A stretch of DNA of 34,344 nt from assembly GCA_036160955.1 (NCBI GenBank), contig JAYYDJ010000038.1, positions 1 to 34,344 on the forward strand, in the 5' to 3' direction. This DNA is from GCA-2699365 sp036160955. Lineage in GTDB: Bacteria; Verrucomicrobiota; Verrucomicrobiia; Opitutales; Coraliomargaritaceae. Under the pieces are notes generated by a model, which saw only the letters and a list, made by a program, of their open reading frames with translations, did not search any database and had not been told where the DNA came from. Of this stretch, positions 26,582 through 34,085 are shown piece by piece (the first letter of the stretch is position 1; every line of letters starts with the position of its first letter). A program made the translations under genes and the position numbers.

Positions 26582-27109
26582 TTAACGCGCATCCCCAGCT
26601 TTTTCAACTGGTACGCCATCCGCTTGACGATTACGTCTAAATTGAAAGCGATTGAGTTCACGTAGTGACAATTGCTCACGCATCTCACCGTACTGCTGAG
26701 CACCTTGTAACATCATCGCATATACACGATGATCTTTAATCGCATCATATCTGTCATCTATACTCATCCGTGCTTGGGTTTTAAGCATAGCTAAATGCCC
26801 ACTAAGTTGAGCTAACTTTTTTTCATTAATAGCAAATAACAGTTTATTCGATTCATAAGACTTATGCTTTAAAGTTTCCTTTGTACTGATTAAAGATTTC
26901 GGTCTTCCAAAGCTACTGTAGTGCTGACTCCATTCAGTAATTGGAAAAGTCTTACGCTCAAACTTTGCATGCTCCCCACCCCATAATTGAAGAGGCAATC
27001 GTTTTTTAGATATAGTAGTAACATCCTGATTTAACTTTTTGTACTCACTTACATCACCCCAAAGGGACAAACCAGTAAATACTAATAAACTAAGACTAAA
27101 AATCCTCAC
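26582..27109 (-). CDS. Secreted protein of unknown function
   Basis: I do not recognise this protein. From a GTG at 27109 it has 175 residues and opens with a clear signal peptide, MRIFSLSLLVFTGLSLWGDV. A TTG at 27121, directly after an in-frame stop, is the alternative. The mature part is basic, with Arg- and Gln-rich helices. It contains a central Lys/Leu heptad-like stretch (LFAINEKKLAQLSGHLAMLK), then QGAQQYGEMREQLSLRELNR and a polar C-terminus. No Cys, catalytic or repeat motif is visible. It precedes the antiporter by 50 bp on the same strand, and may be co-transcribed as a periplasmic accessory. That link is inference. It diverges from leuS, with 103 bp between the start codons. Confidence 0.7.
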   Translation of the reverse strand: MRIFSLSLLVFTGLSLWGDVSEYKKLNQDVTTISKKRLPLQLWGGEHAKFERKTFPITEWSQHYSSFGRPKSLISTKETLKHKSYESNKLLFAINEKKLAQLSGHLAMLKTQARMSIDDRYDAIKDHRVYAMMLQGAQQYGEMREQLSLRELNRFQFRRNRQADGVPVEKAGDAR

Positions 27110-27212
27110 TAGCTTAATCAATCAATCATACTTTAATATAAAATCGAGCCAAAATAACAAACTTTGTGGCGTTGACGCATGACAAGCGAATATCCTTAAT
27201 TAAAGCTATCTT

Positions 27213-29777
27213 ATGTCAACTAACAGCAACGAGTACGAGTTTTCCGAAATAGAGCCAAAATGGCAAAAATATTGGGAAGATAATAAAACTTACAAGGCAA
27301 CGGACTTTGCAAAAGAACCAACTTTTTATGTACTAGATATGTTTCCTTATCCCTCGGGAGCAGGCTTACACATCGGGCACCCCGAGGGGTATACCGCAAG
27401 CGATGCTCTAAAGCGCTATAAAAAAGCTTTGGGTTACAATGTACTGCACCCGATGGGATGGGATGCATTTGGCTTACCAACAGAACAATATGCAATAAAA
27501 ACTGGTAAACATCCAAAGGTCACAACCGAAGTCAATGTGGCCCGATTTACGGAGCAACTAAAACAACTTGGATTCGCATATGACTGGGATCGTAGTATTA
27601 ATACAACAAATCCTGACTACTACAAATGGACGCAGTGGATATTCGTACAGTTATTTAAAAAGGGCTTAGCTTATGTAGATGAGAAGCCTGTTTGGTTTTG
27701 CCCGGAATTAGGCACAGTACTTGCCAATGAGGAAGTCTTCAATACCCCAGAAGGTCCTCGATCCGAACGCGGAAACTTTCCTGTTGAGAGACGCCCGATT
27801 CGACAATGGGTGCTGCGAATAACTCAATATGCAGAACGCCTCATTGCCGGGCTAAAAGAACTTGATTGGCCTGAATCCACTAAGCGTTTACAGGAAAACT
27901 GGATTGGACGATCAGAGGGAGCTGAAATTAGTTTTTCGATAGAAGGACATACAACTGAACTGAATGTTTTTACTACACGTCCCGACACTTTACATGGAGC
28001 TACTTACTTGGTGATTGCGCCTGAGCATCCGCTTTTATCTACGATTACAATCTCGCAGCAAAAAGAAGAGGTTCTAGCGTATGCTGAAAAAGCAAAGCGT
28101 AAGTCTGATTTAGAGCGTGCAGAATTGAGTAAGGATAAAACCGGCGTTTGGACAGGTGCGATGGCAATCAACCCAATAAACCAGAAATTAATCCCCATTT
28201 GGGTCGCTGATTACGTGCTTATAACATACGGCACAGGCGCTATTATGGCGGTGCCTGCACACGACACGAGGGACTTTGAATTTGCGAGAACTTTTGGCTT
28301 AGAAGTTATACAAGTCATCGATGATGGCGACTCAGCCAAAAAAGATAAGTATGGAGCGCTAGTTGAAGCTTACACTGGCCCAGGCAAGCTTATTAGCTCT
28401 GGCAAGCTAAGTGGCATAGAATCTAAAGAGGCGGTGCAAACTGTAATTGATGAGCTTTCGAAAAAAGGTAGCGGTAAGCGAAGTGTTAGTTACAAACTTC
28501 GCGATTGGCTCTTCTCTCGTCAGCGTTACTGGGGCGAGCCATTCCCGATCTTGTGGGTTAGCGAATCCGATTACGCTAGAGTTAACAACGCTTTAAAACC
28601 AGCTGGTCAGGCAGTGTCCTGTGTAATTGATGGCTTCACTCGATTCGCACTTGCACTCGATGTAGATCAATTGCCACTAGAATTGCCAACCGTAAAAAGC
28701 TATACTCCATCTACGGATGGACAAAGTCCCCTATCAAAAGCGCACGACTGGCTCAATATATACATAGATCCTGAAACTGGAGGGCTTTCAGATTGTCCTA
28801 AAGAAGGCTTCATCGAGGGATTACGAGAGACCAATACGATGCCGCAATGGGCAGGTTCTTGCTGGTATTATCTTCGCTACATCGATCCAAAAAATACAAA
28901 TGCCCTCATTGATCCTAAAAAAGAGAATTACTGGGGAACTCCTGATCTTTACATTGGCGGAGCCGAGCATGCAGTTCTGCACTTACTCTATGCCCGCTTT
29001 TGGCATCACGTTCTGTTTGACCTTGGCATAGTCAGCCATCCTGAACCATTCAAAAAACTTTTCCACCAAGGTATAATATTGGGTGAGGATGGCGAAAAAA
29101 TGTCGAAAAGTCGTGGTAATGTGGTCAACCCTGAGTCTATAATAGATAACTACGGTGCAGATACGCTCAGGCTTTATCTAATGTTTTTAGGTCCTCTGGA
29201 AGCGATGAAACCCTGGAATGCCAAAGGAATTGAAGGAATAGCTCGATTCCTAAGAAAAATATGGAGACTGCTCTTAAATGATAATTCTAAAGTTTTTTCT
29301 GCACAAACAGATACCGAAACAGAGCGCATTTTAAATGTTACTATAAAAAAGGTCACAGAAGATTATGAAAACCTTGCTTTCAATACAGCTATCTCTCAGA
29401 TGATGATCTGCGTTAATCAACTACATAAAGCCGAAAAAATAACAACATACTGCGTCGAAACTATTGTGAAGTTACTAGCACCATTGGCGCCACACATCTG
29501 CGAAGAGATATGGCAAAGGATGAACCATTGTACTAGTATAGTTGAAGCAGGATGGCCAAAGTGCGATGAAAGTAAAATAATTCAAAAAACAAGAAAAATA
29601 GTCTTTCAAGTGAATGGCAAATACCGAGGTGATGCAGAACTACCCACCGGCATCGAGAAAGCTACCGCAATAGCGAGTGCGATGTCTCATCCTAGGGTTA
29701 TAAGTTTTATTGAAGGTAAAAGTATTAAGAAGGAAATATATATACCTGGAAAGATTGTTAACATTGTCGCTGATTGA
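27213..29777 (+). CDS. leuS: Leucyl-tRNA synthetase
   Basis: Class I synthetase of 854 residues, the usual bacterial length. It charges tRNA-Leu. The HIGH motif is at 53-56 (GLHIGHPEGYTASD) and KMSKS at 629-633 (GEKMSKSRGNVVNPE). The CP1 editing domain, which clears mischarged norvaline and isoleucine, shows FTTRPDTLHGATYLVIAPEH and YGTGAIMAVPAHDTRDFEFA, with the catalytic Asp in place. The C-terminal anticodon-binding and LeuRS-specific parts follow, with ICVNQLHKAEK and APLAPHICEEIWQRM. It ends with the TGA overlapping the next ATG by one base. The start has no Shine-Dalgarno sequence. Nothing unusual is seen in the protein. Confidence 0.98.
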   Translation: MSTNSNEYEFSEIEPKWQKYWEDNKTYKATDFAKEPTFYVLDMFPYPSGAGLHIGHPEGYTASDALKRYKKALGYNVLHPMGWDAFGLPTEQYAIKTGKHPKVTTEVNVARFTEQLKQLGFAYDWDRSINTTNPDYYKWTQWIFVQLFKKGLAYVDEKPVWFCPELGTVLANEEVFNTPEGPRSERGNFPVERRPIRQWVLRITQYAERLIAGLKELDWPESTKRLQENWIGRSEGAEISFSIEGHTTELNVFTTRPDTLHGATYLVIAPEHPLLSTITISQQKEEVLAYAEKAKRKSDLERAELSKDKTGVWTGAMAINPINQKLIPIWVADYVLITYGTGAIMAVPAHDTRDFEFARTFGLEVIQVIDDGDSAKKDKYGALVEAYTGPGKLISSGKLSGIESKEAVQTVIDELSKKGSGKRSVSYKLRDWLFSRQRYWGEPFPILWVSESDYARVNNALKPAGQAVSCVIDGFTRFALALDVDQLPLELPTVKSYTPSTDGQSPLSKAHDWLNIYIDPETGGLSDCPKEGFIEGLRETNTMPQWAGSCWYYLRYIDPKNTNALIDPKKENYWGTPDLYIGGAEHAVLHLLYARFWHHVLFDLGIVSHPEPFKKLFHQGIILGEDGEKMSKSRGNVVNPESIIDNYGADTLRLYLMFLGPLEAMKPWNAKGIEGIARFLRKIWRLLLNDNSKVFSAQTDTETERILNVTIKKVTEDYENLAFNTAISQMMICVNQLHKAEKITTYCVETIVKLLAPLAPHICEEIWQRMNHCTSIVEAGWPKCDESKIIQKTRKIVFQVNGKYRGDAELPTGIEKATAIASAMSHPRVISFIEGKSIKKEIYIPGKIVNIVAD

Positions 29778-30607
29778 TGCTATACTGCACCACCAACAAG
29801 AAATCTTATTACTGGCTATTAACCATAGTTTTTGCTCTATGGAATGTGAGAATTTCCGGTGCAAATACTGATTGGAAAAATGGATACGCTTTTATCACAA
29901 GCAAAATTGGCTCGCTCAGTTGCAGAGATTTTGATGGGTCAAAAATATCGTTACACCAACATGATTTTATTGAAATTGGGGGAGCTATAATTAACACAGA
30001 AGAAGAATCGCAGCTATATTTAACATTAACTAACGGATTAGCTATCGGTATTGGTCCACAAAGCAAACTTCACTGCATTACTTACAAACAACAACCTTAC
30101 AAATCTGAACGGCAAAGTAATAAGTATGAACCATCTACATCCATATTAAAGATCGCTTTTGAATTTGGCACCATAGCATTGTCTTGTCCCCACTTATCGC
30201 CACTTACTGAAATGCGATTAATTTTACCAATCGGTGAGCTTCGTTTGCATAGAGGAACTTGCGTGATTCGATGTACTCCATCAGCAACTAATATTACTGC
30301 TTACGATGGTATGCTAACATTTTATTACCCAAATGGATCTGAACGAGAATTTATTGCAGAACCAATGAGTGTGCGTATTACGCCACAAAGCGCGAAATTA
30401 GGTCGTATTGCTGAAGATGAGACCGATGAAATTTTAGAAGACAATTTACTAAAGCTAGCTCAGGCTACTGAGTATGCTAAAAATAGAGTCCTTTTTAAAG
30501 TATCCAATCGAGGCGATATACCACAAATACCGCAACCGGCTTTAGTTGTTCCAAAATCCTACTATCAACAGCCAAGTGCACGTCCCTATGAATTTATTAA
30601 AGATTAG
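29777..30607 (+). CDS. Secreted FecR-fold domain protein
   Basis: A 276-residue exported protein. The ATG at 29777 overlaps the leuS stop (TGATG); an in-frame TTG lies one codon upstream. A signal peptide of about 30 residues (KKSYYWLLTIVFALWNVRIS, then GANTDW) is followed by a beta-rich region. Segments such as HQHDFIEIGGAIINTEEESQ, YLTLTNGLAIGIGPQSKLHC and LKIAFEFGTIALSCP follow the FecR pattern of a buried Gly turn, an nG-type strand and a repeated strand. A C-terminal Pro/Tyr-rich tail follows. No transmembrane anchor or sigma-binding N-terminus is seen, so it is not a typical FecR anti-sigma regulator. A periplasmic sensing or scaffold role is possible. It sits nine bases before lpxI and is probably co-transcribed with it. 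Confidence 0.72.
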   Translation: MLYCTTNKKSYYWLLTIVFALWNVRISGANTDWKNGYAFITSKIGSLSCRDFDGSKISLHQHDFIEIGGAIINTEEESQLYLTLTNGLAIGIGPQSKLHCITYKQQPYKSERQSNKYEPSTSILKIAFEFGTIALSCPHLSPLTEMRLILPIGELRLHRGTCVIRCTPSATNITAYDGMLTFYYPNGSEREFIAEPMSVRITPQSAKLGRIAEDETDEILEDNLLKLAQATEYAKNRVLFKVSNRGDIPQIPQPALVVPKSYYQQPSARPYEFIKD

Positions 30608-30615
30608 TTATTTAT

Positions 30616-31473
30616 ATGACTACTAAGGATTCCAAATTTTTACCCGATAATTTCTCGGGTAGGCCTATTGCACTGATTGCAGGTAAGGGGTATTATCCAT
30701 CTGTAGTCGCTGAAAGAATTCGCTCTGCGCAATTACCAGTACGTCTGATCTCCTTTGATGGAGAAACTAGCCAAGAGCTGATTAATAGCTTTAAAGGCTC
30801 TATGCATCACTCATTAAAAGTAGGTCAATTAGGTAAGCTACTCAGTGCACTCACTCAATTGGAATGTAAATTTGCAATTATGGCTGGCCAGATAACACCG
30901 AAGAAACTCTTTCATGGATTGAGACCGGATTTAAAGATGTTACGCTTATTGGGCAGTTTAAAACTTAAAAATGCGGAGACGATATTTGGTTCGATTGCAA
31001 AAGAAATAGAAGCACTCGACATACAAATCCTTGATGCACGTGCTTTCTTAGATAACGATCTAGCGATAGAGGGAGTTATGACTTCCAACTCATTACAAGC
31101 ACCCATTGAATCAATTGAGCATGGTATCTGTATTGCAAAAGCCATTGCAAACATGGACATCGGTCAAGGATGTGTCGTTCGTAACGGTACGGTTATAGCA
31201 GTAGAAGCCTACGAAGGTACGAATGCTATGCTACGCCGTGCAGGAACATTTAAAACCGATGACCTCGTATTTGTAAAAGCGGTTAAAAAAACACAAGATT
31301 TCCGATTTGATGTACCTGTTTTTGGTATAAAAACACTGGAAGTAATGCAGGAAGCGGGAATCCAAACAGCTGCTCTAGAGCAAGGTAAGGTAATTATACT
31401 TGATAAACAATCATTACTAAAAAAAGCAAAAAAATTAAAGATAGAAATATACGGTTTCCATTCACATGATTAG
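30616..31473 (+). CDS. lpxI: UDP-2,3-diacylglucosamine pyrophosphatase LpxI
   Basis: A 285-residue LpxI (DUF1009 family), which hydrolyses UDP-2,3-diacylglucosamine to lipid X, an early step of lipid A synthesis, and replaces the unrelated LpxH. The N-terminal half begins PIALIAGKGYYPSVVAERIR. It contains KFAIMAGQITPKKLFHGLRPD. The C-terminal catalytic half has DIGQGCVVRNGTVIAVEAYEG, TNAMLRRAG and FDVPVFGIKTLEVMQEAGIQ, the recognised LpxI signature. It ends with the typical GFHSHD-like tail. It follows the FecR-fold gene by eight bases. Its presence is direct evidence for lipid A, hence for an outer membrane with lipopolysaccharide or lipooligosaccharide. Confidence 0.93.
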   Translation: MTTKDSKFLPDNFSGRPIALIAGKGYYPSVVAERIRSAQLPVRLISFDGETSQELINSFKGSMHHSLKVGQLGKLLSALTQLECKFAIMAGQITPKKLFHGLRPDLKMLRLLGSLKLKNAETIFGSIAKEIEALDIQILDARAFLDNDLAIEGVMTSNSLQAPIESIEHGICIAKAIANMDIGQGCVVRNGTVIAVEAYEGTNAMLRRAGTFKTDDLVFVKAVKKTQDFRFDVPVFGIKTLEVMQEAGIQTAALEQGKVIILDKQSLLKKAKKLKIEIYGFHSHD

Positions 31474-31507
31474 ATACTGTGGATTATTATTCATGCCTTT
31501 AAACTTT

Positions 31508-31531
31508 ACATATCATTACATAATGATATGT
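31508..31531. promoter_or_regulatory. Perfect 24-bp palindrome directly before metF
   Basis: ACATATCATTA is repeated inverted as TAATGATATGT with only CA between the arms, giving an 11-bp perfect dyad. It ends four bases before the metF ATG. There is no T-run, so it is not an intrinsic terminator for lpxI. The tight symmetry suits a dimeric repressor; it could also mask the start codon in mRNA. It does not match the Fur, MetJ or Zur consensus as I know them. Confidence 0.6.
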
Positions 31532-31535
31532 TGAT

Positions 31536-32429
31536 ATGATGGGTATCTGCTCAACAAATCTAAAAACAAAGTCAAGTAGACCTTTGTTTTCGGTAGAATT
31601 TTTTCCTCCAAAATCAGAAGATGCAGCCAAAAATCTTTTCATTACAGCAGGTCAAATCAAGCAGTACTCCCCAGACTTTGCATCGATTACCTATGGCGCT
31701 GGAGGAAGCACCCGTACGCGTACTTTACAATATGCCAGTCGCCTCCACAAAGACTATGGCTACACTATGATGCCTCACCTAACCTGCGTTGGTCATTCAG
31801 AAGCAGAACTTCGTAGCATAGTACAGGAATTTAAATCTGCAGATCTCCATCAAATCATGGCCCTACGTGGAGATCCACCTACAGGAATTGAAGCCTTCCT
31901 GTCGCATCCAGATGGCCTATACTATGCTAGCGATTTAGTTAAATTAATTCGTGAAGAACACCCAAATTGCACTATTGGTGTAGCGGGCTATCCCGAAGTA
32001 CATCCGGAAGCACCGTCAGCAGAAATTGATATAATTAATTTGAAGCGTAAAGTAGATGCGGGTGCAGACTTAGTAACTACTCAACTTTTTTTTGATAACT
32101 GTGCCTATTTTAATTTTAAACAAAACTGCAAAAAACACGGAATCAATGTGCCTATTCTGCCAGGTTTACTCTCGGTAAGCTCATTAGAGCAAGCGCAACG
32201 CTTTTGCACAATGTGTGGTAGTATATTACCCGCAAAGCTAAAAAAACAGTTAGAAGATGCAAATAGTGATCGAGTCGCCTGCGAAAAAATTGGATCTGAC
32301 TGGGTGTTTACACAAGCGAAGGACTTGCTAGAAAATGGGGCACCTGGTATTCATTTGTACATACTTAATCAGTCAAAGCCTGCGATTGATTTAATGGATA
32401 GACTGCAATCAATCGGATTCTACATATAG
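31536..32429 (+). CDS. metF: 5,10-methylenetetrahydrofolate reductase
   Basis: MetF reduces methylene-THF to methyl-THF, the methyl donor for methionine. The 297-residue length is standard for the bacterial FAD/NADH enzyme. The TIM-barrel motifs are FSVEFFPPKSEDA near 18-30 with the catalytic Glu, FASITYGAGGSTRTRTL, YTMMPHLTCVGHSEAEL, IMALRGDPPTG, the flavin-binding VAGYPEVHPEAPS, and TTQLFFDNCAYFNF. Two ATG codons are adjacent (31536, 31539) and the first is used here. A 24-bp palindrome lies four bases upstream, suggesting separate regulation from lpxI. The stop is followed after 12 bp by a DUF971 gene. Confidence 0.96.
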   Translation: MMGICSTNLKTKSSRPLFSVEFFPPKSEDAAKNLFITAGQIKQYSPDFASITYGAGGSTRTRTLQYASRLHKDYGYTMMPHLTCVGHSEAELRSIVQEFKSADLHQIMALRGDPPTGIEAFLSHPDGLYYASDLVKLIREEHPNCTIGVAGYPEVHPEAPSAEIDIINLKRKVDAGADLVTTQLFFDNCAYFNFKQNCKKHGINVPILPGLLSVSSLEQAQRFCTMCGSILPAKLKKQLEDANSDRVACEKIGSDWVFTQAKDLLENGAPGIHLYILNQSKPAIDLMDRLQSIGFYI

Positions 32430-32441
32430 GTACATAATACG

Positions 32442-32750
32442 ATGAATCCGCTAAACATTCAACTCATTGGCACAGAGTTATGTATTGTTTGGGAAGATGG
32501 CGCAGAAAGCTACTTTCCTGCTGAATTTTTACGCAGGCACTCCCCTAGCGCTCAAAACATTGGTGAAAAAGATATTTTTGGAGTTCAATATGGGGGCAGT
32601 AATCCTAAAGATTATAAAGGTGTACAACTGCTCAATTGGGAAATAATTGGCAATTATGCAATGCGCCCTAATTTTAGCGATGGTCATGGCAGTGGTATTT
32701 ATAGTTGGGATTATCTAAGAAATTTACCAGATCGTTCAAAATCACCTTAG
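32442..32750 (+). CDS. DUF971-domain protein
   Basis: This 102-residue protein consists of a DUF971 domain, related to the N-terminal domain of gamma-butyrobetaine hydroxylase. It begins with short strands (IQLIGTELCIVWEDGAESYF). It carries PAEFLRRHSPSAQ, a central Gly-rich turn (FGVQYGGSNPKDYKGVQLLN), and the signature GHGSGIYSWDYLRNL near the end, where a His-x-Ser-Gly-Ile-Tyr-x-Trp motif is family-typical. The stand-alone form lacks the oxygenase domain. In many bacteria such proteins are linked to Fe-S assembly (next to an apbC/mrp gene), but no such neighbour is here. The function is unproven. It follows metF by 12 bp, so co-transcription is likely. Confidence 0.88.
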   Translation: MNPLNIQLIGTELCIVWEDGAESYFPAEFLRRHSPSAQNIGEKDIFGVQYGGSNPKDYKGVQLLNWEIIGNYAMRPNFSDGHGSGIYSWDYLRNLPDRSKSP

Positions 32751-32976
32751 CACAGTATCACCAGATACATCTAGGTAACTATAGTGCGAGCGCGCTAAGA
32801 ATTGCTAAACAGGTCAGTTGCAACTCTTTGTTATGCACGGTATGTTGGCGTAGTTTAGTTGAATTGAGCATCGGTTTTCTAATTTGAAGCTCTTTTTAGA
32901 TTTAGTCCCCTCAAATAATGGATTATAGACAGAATTAATAATTTTTTCGATTAAGAGGCTAAAACTAGAGTAAATG

Positions 32977-32999
32977 TCCAAAATTCTTTGGAGTTTTTT
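32977..32999 (+). terminator. Candidate intrinsic terminator after DUF971
   Basis: TCCAAA and TTTGGA form a 6-bp stem with a four-base loop (ATTC), followed by G and six T residues. It lies 227 bp after the DUF971 stop and would end the leuS-to-DUF971 or metF-to-DUF971 transcript. The stem is AT-rich, so strength is uncertain. Confidence 0.45.
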
Positions 33000-33187
33000 G
33001 GAGTGATCTAATTACTTTGTGCGGTATCACACTCACTGGCAGCCTCATTTTACTGTTAAGAAATCCTATACGCTTGTAGAGCATACTTTCTTTTTAAAGT
33101 ACTACGCTAGGGTGATAGATGACTAATCAATTTCTAAATTACATTAATTAGATTACTTTCTCTTCATTTTAGAAAAACCCAATCACC

Positions 33188-33221
33188 CACTCTGCCTGAT
33201 ATGCTTAAGGGAGTGTTTTTT
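33188..33221 (+). terminator. Bulged hairpin with T-run before the repeat lipoprotein gene
   Basis: CACTC pairs with GAGTG, and an inner CCT pairs with AGG across a two-base bulge and a ten-base loop. Six T residues follow at once. The element ends 20 bp before the lipoprotein start codon. It may be a second terminator or a leader attenuator for that gene; a promoter downstream of it would have to be very close to the start. Confidence 0.4.
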
Positions 33222-33241
33222 CTTTATTTGAGTCTGAATAG

Positions 33242-34051
33242 ATGTACAATATAAGTATGAAGATGAGTTATCTGCATTTACTATTGTTTCTTGTCAGTAC
33301 TTTATCTGCTTGCGGTAACGGTTTCGTCGTCACTTGGGGAAATTCTTTAAATGGCGGAGATTCGAGCAGTGTCGATGTATCAAGTGACGTTTCCACTATC
33401 TACTCTACTGACTTCGCAATTGCCGCTCTAAAAAATAACGGTTCCGTCGTTACTTGGGGAAGTTCCAACTTTGGCGGAGATTCAAGTAACGTGATGGAGG
33501 ATTTATCAAGTGACGTTTCCACTATCTAGTCTACTGCCTCCGCCTTTGCCGCTCTTAAAAATGACAGCTCTGTAGTTACTTGGGGTAAATCTGGTGATGG
33601 CGGTGATTCAAGTGGTGTCGATTTATCAAGTGACGTTTCCACTATCTTCTCTAATGGATACGCTTTTGCTGCTTTTTTAAACGATACTGATGGTGATGGT
33701 GTTCCAGACAATATTGATGCTTTTCCAAATGATCCAACAGAGTCAGCAGACACAGATTCTGATAACATCGGCGATAATGCCGACCCATTTCCAACAATGA
33801 AGAATCAAGAAGTTTTTAATGAAATTGTAAGTAACCCTTCGGCCTATAATCTCTACAGTAGCGAAAGTTTCAAAGACCTTCGCCCAGGCTCAGCAATGAT
33901 AGAAGTTGAAAACGGAGAAGCGACTTTATCAATGGAACTAGAGGAAAGCGATGACCTAGAAGTCTGGACAAGTAAAGGTACCGCAAACTTACAGATTCCT
34001 CTAGATAATTATTCAAATACCAAGTTCTTCCGCTTCAAGATGGCGGACTAG
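33242..34051 (+). pseudogene. RCC1-like repeat lipoprotein with TSP3-type segment, interrupted by an in-frame amber codon
   Basis: One reading frame of 269 codons plus stop is split by TAG at 33527-33529; nothing is frame-shifted. It starts with a lipoprotein signal ending LVSTLSACG (Cys24 from the first ATG; the ATG at 33257 gives a more usual signal). Three WG-type repeats of 40-42 residues follow (VVTWGNSLNGGDSSSV, VVTWGSSNFGGDSS, VVTWGKSGDGGDSS). Next are Asp-rich TSP3-like calcium-binding repeats (DTDGDGVPDNIDAFPND, DTDSDNIGDNADPFP) and a C-terminal module (RPGSAMIEVENGEATLSM, ending FFRFKMAD). Repeat 1 has TAC where repeat 2 has TAG, so a single base change explains the stop. Upstream, the shortened product would be a 95-residue lipoprotein. 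TAG ends other genes here (lpxI, metF), so recoding is unlikely. A sequencing error or strain polymorphism is possible. Confidence 0.85.
33378..33647 (+). repeat. Three near-identical 24-bp segments inside the repeat lipoprotein gene
   Basis: An identical 24-base segment containing CAAGTGACGTTTCCACTATC occurs at 33378-33401, 33504-33527 and 33624-33647. The spacings are 126 and 120 bp, multiples of three, matching protein repeats of 42 and 40 residues. The conserved part encodes SSDVSTI. The high DNA identity suggests recent duplication or conversion between repeats. Confidence 0.9.
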
Positions 34052-34066
34052 TAAGGTACTTAATTA

Positions 34067-34085
34067 AAGCATTACCGCGATGCTT
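34067..34085 (+). other. Short hairpin after the lipoprotein gene
   Basis: AAGCAT and ATGCTT form a 6-bp stem with a seven-base loop, starting 16 bp after the stop codon. No T-run follows, so it is at best a weak or Rho-dependent end signal. The rest of the sequence to the right edge shows no gene that I can support. Confidence 0.25.

Larger units (their letters stand above)
32751..33241. other. 491-bp intergenic region without a convincing gene
   Basis: No coding sequence with recognisable features lies here. A 60-codon frame overlapping the end of DUF971 has a weak TTG start and no similarity I can see. Two hairpin-plus-T-run elements are listed separately. The middle part is AT-rich with no obvious tandem repeat. 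Confidence 0.6.

Noticed and set aside
32705..32887. A 60-codon frame overlapping the end of the DUF971 gene
   Set aside because: TTG start, no plausible initiation site, no motif, and its sequence looks like translated intergenic DNA.
33527..33529. The internal TAG as a recoded sense codon
   Set aside because: TAG is the ordinary terminal codon of lpxI, metF, the FecR-fold gene and DUF971 in this window, so it is read as stop; no suppressor tRNA is visible here.
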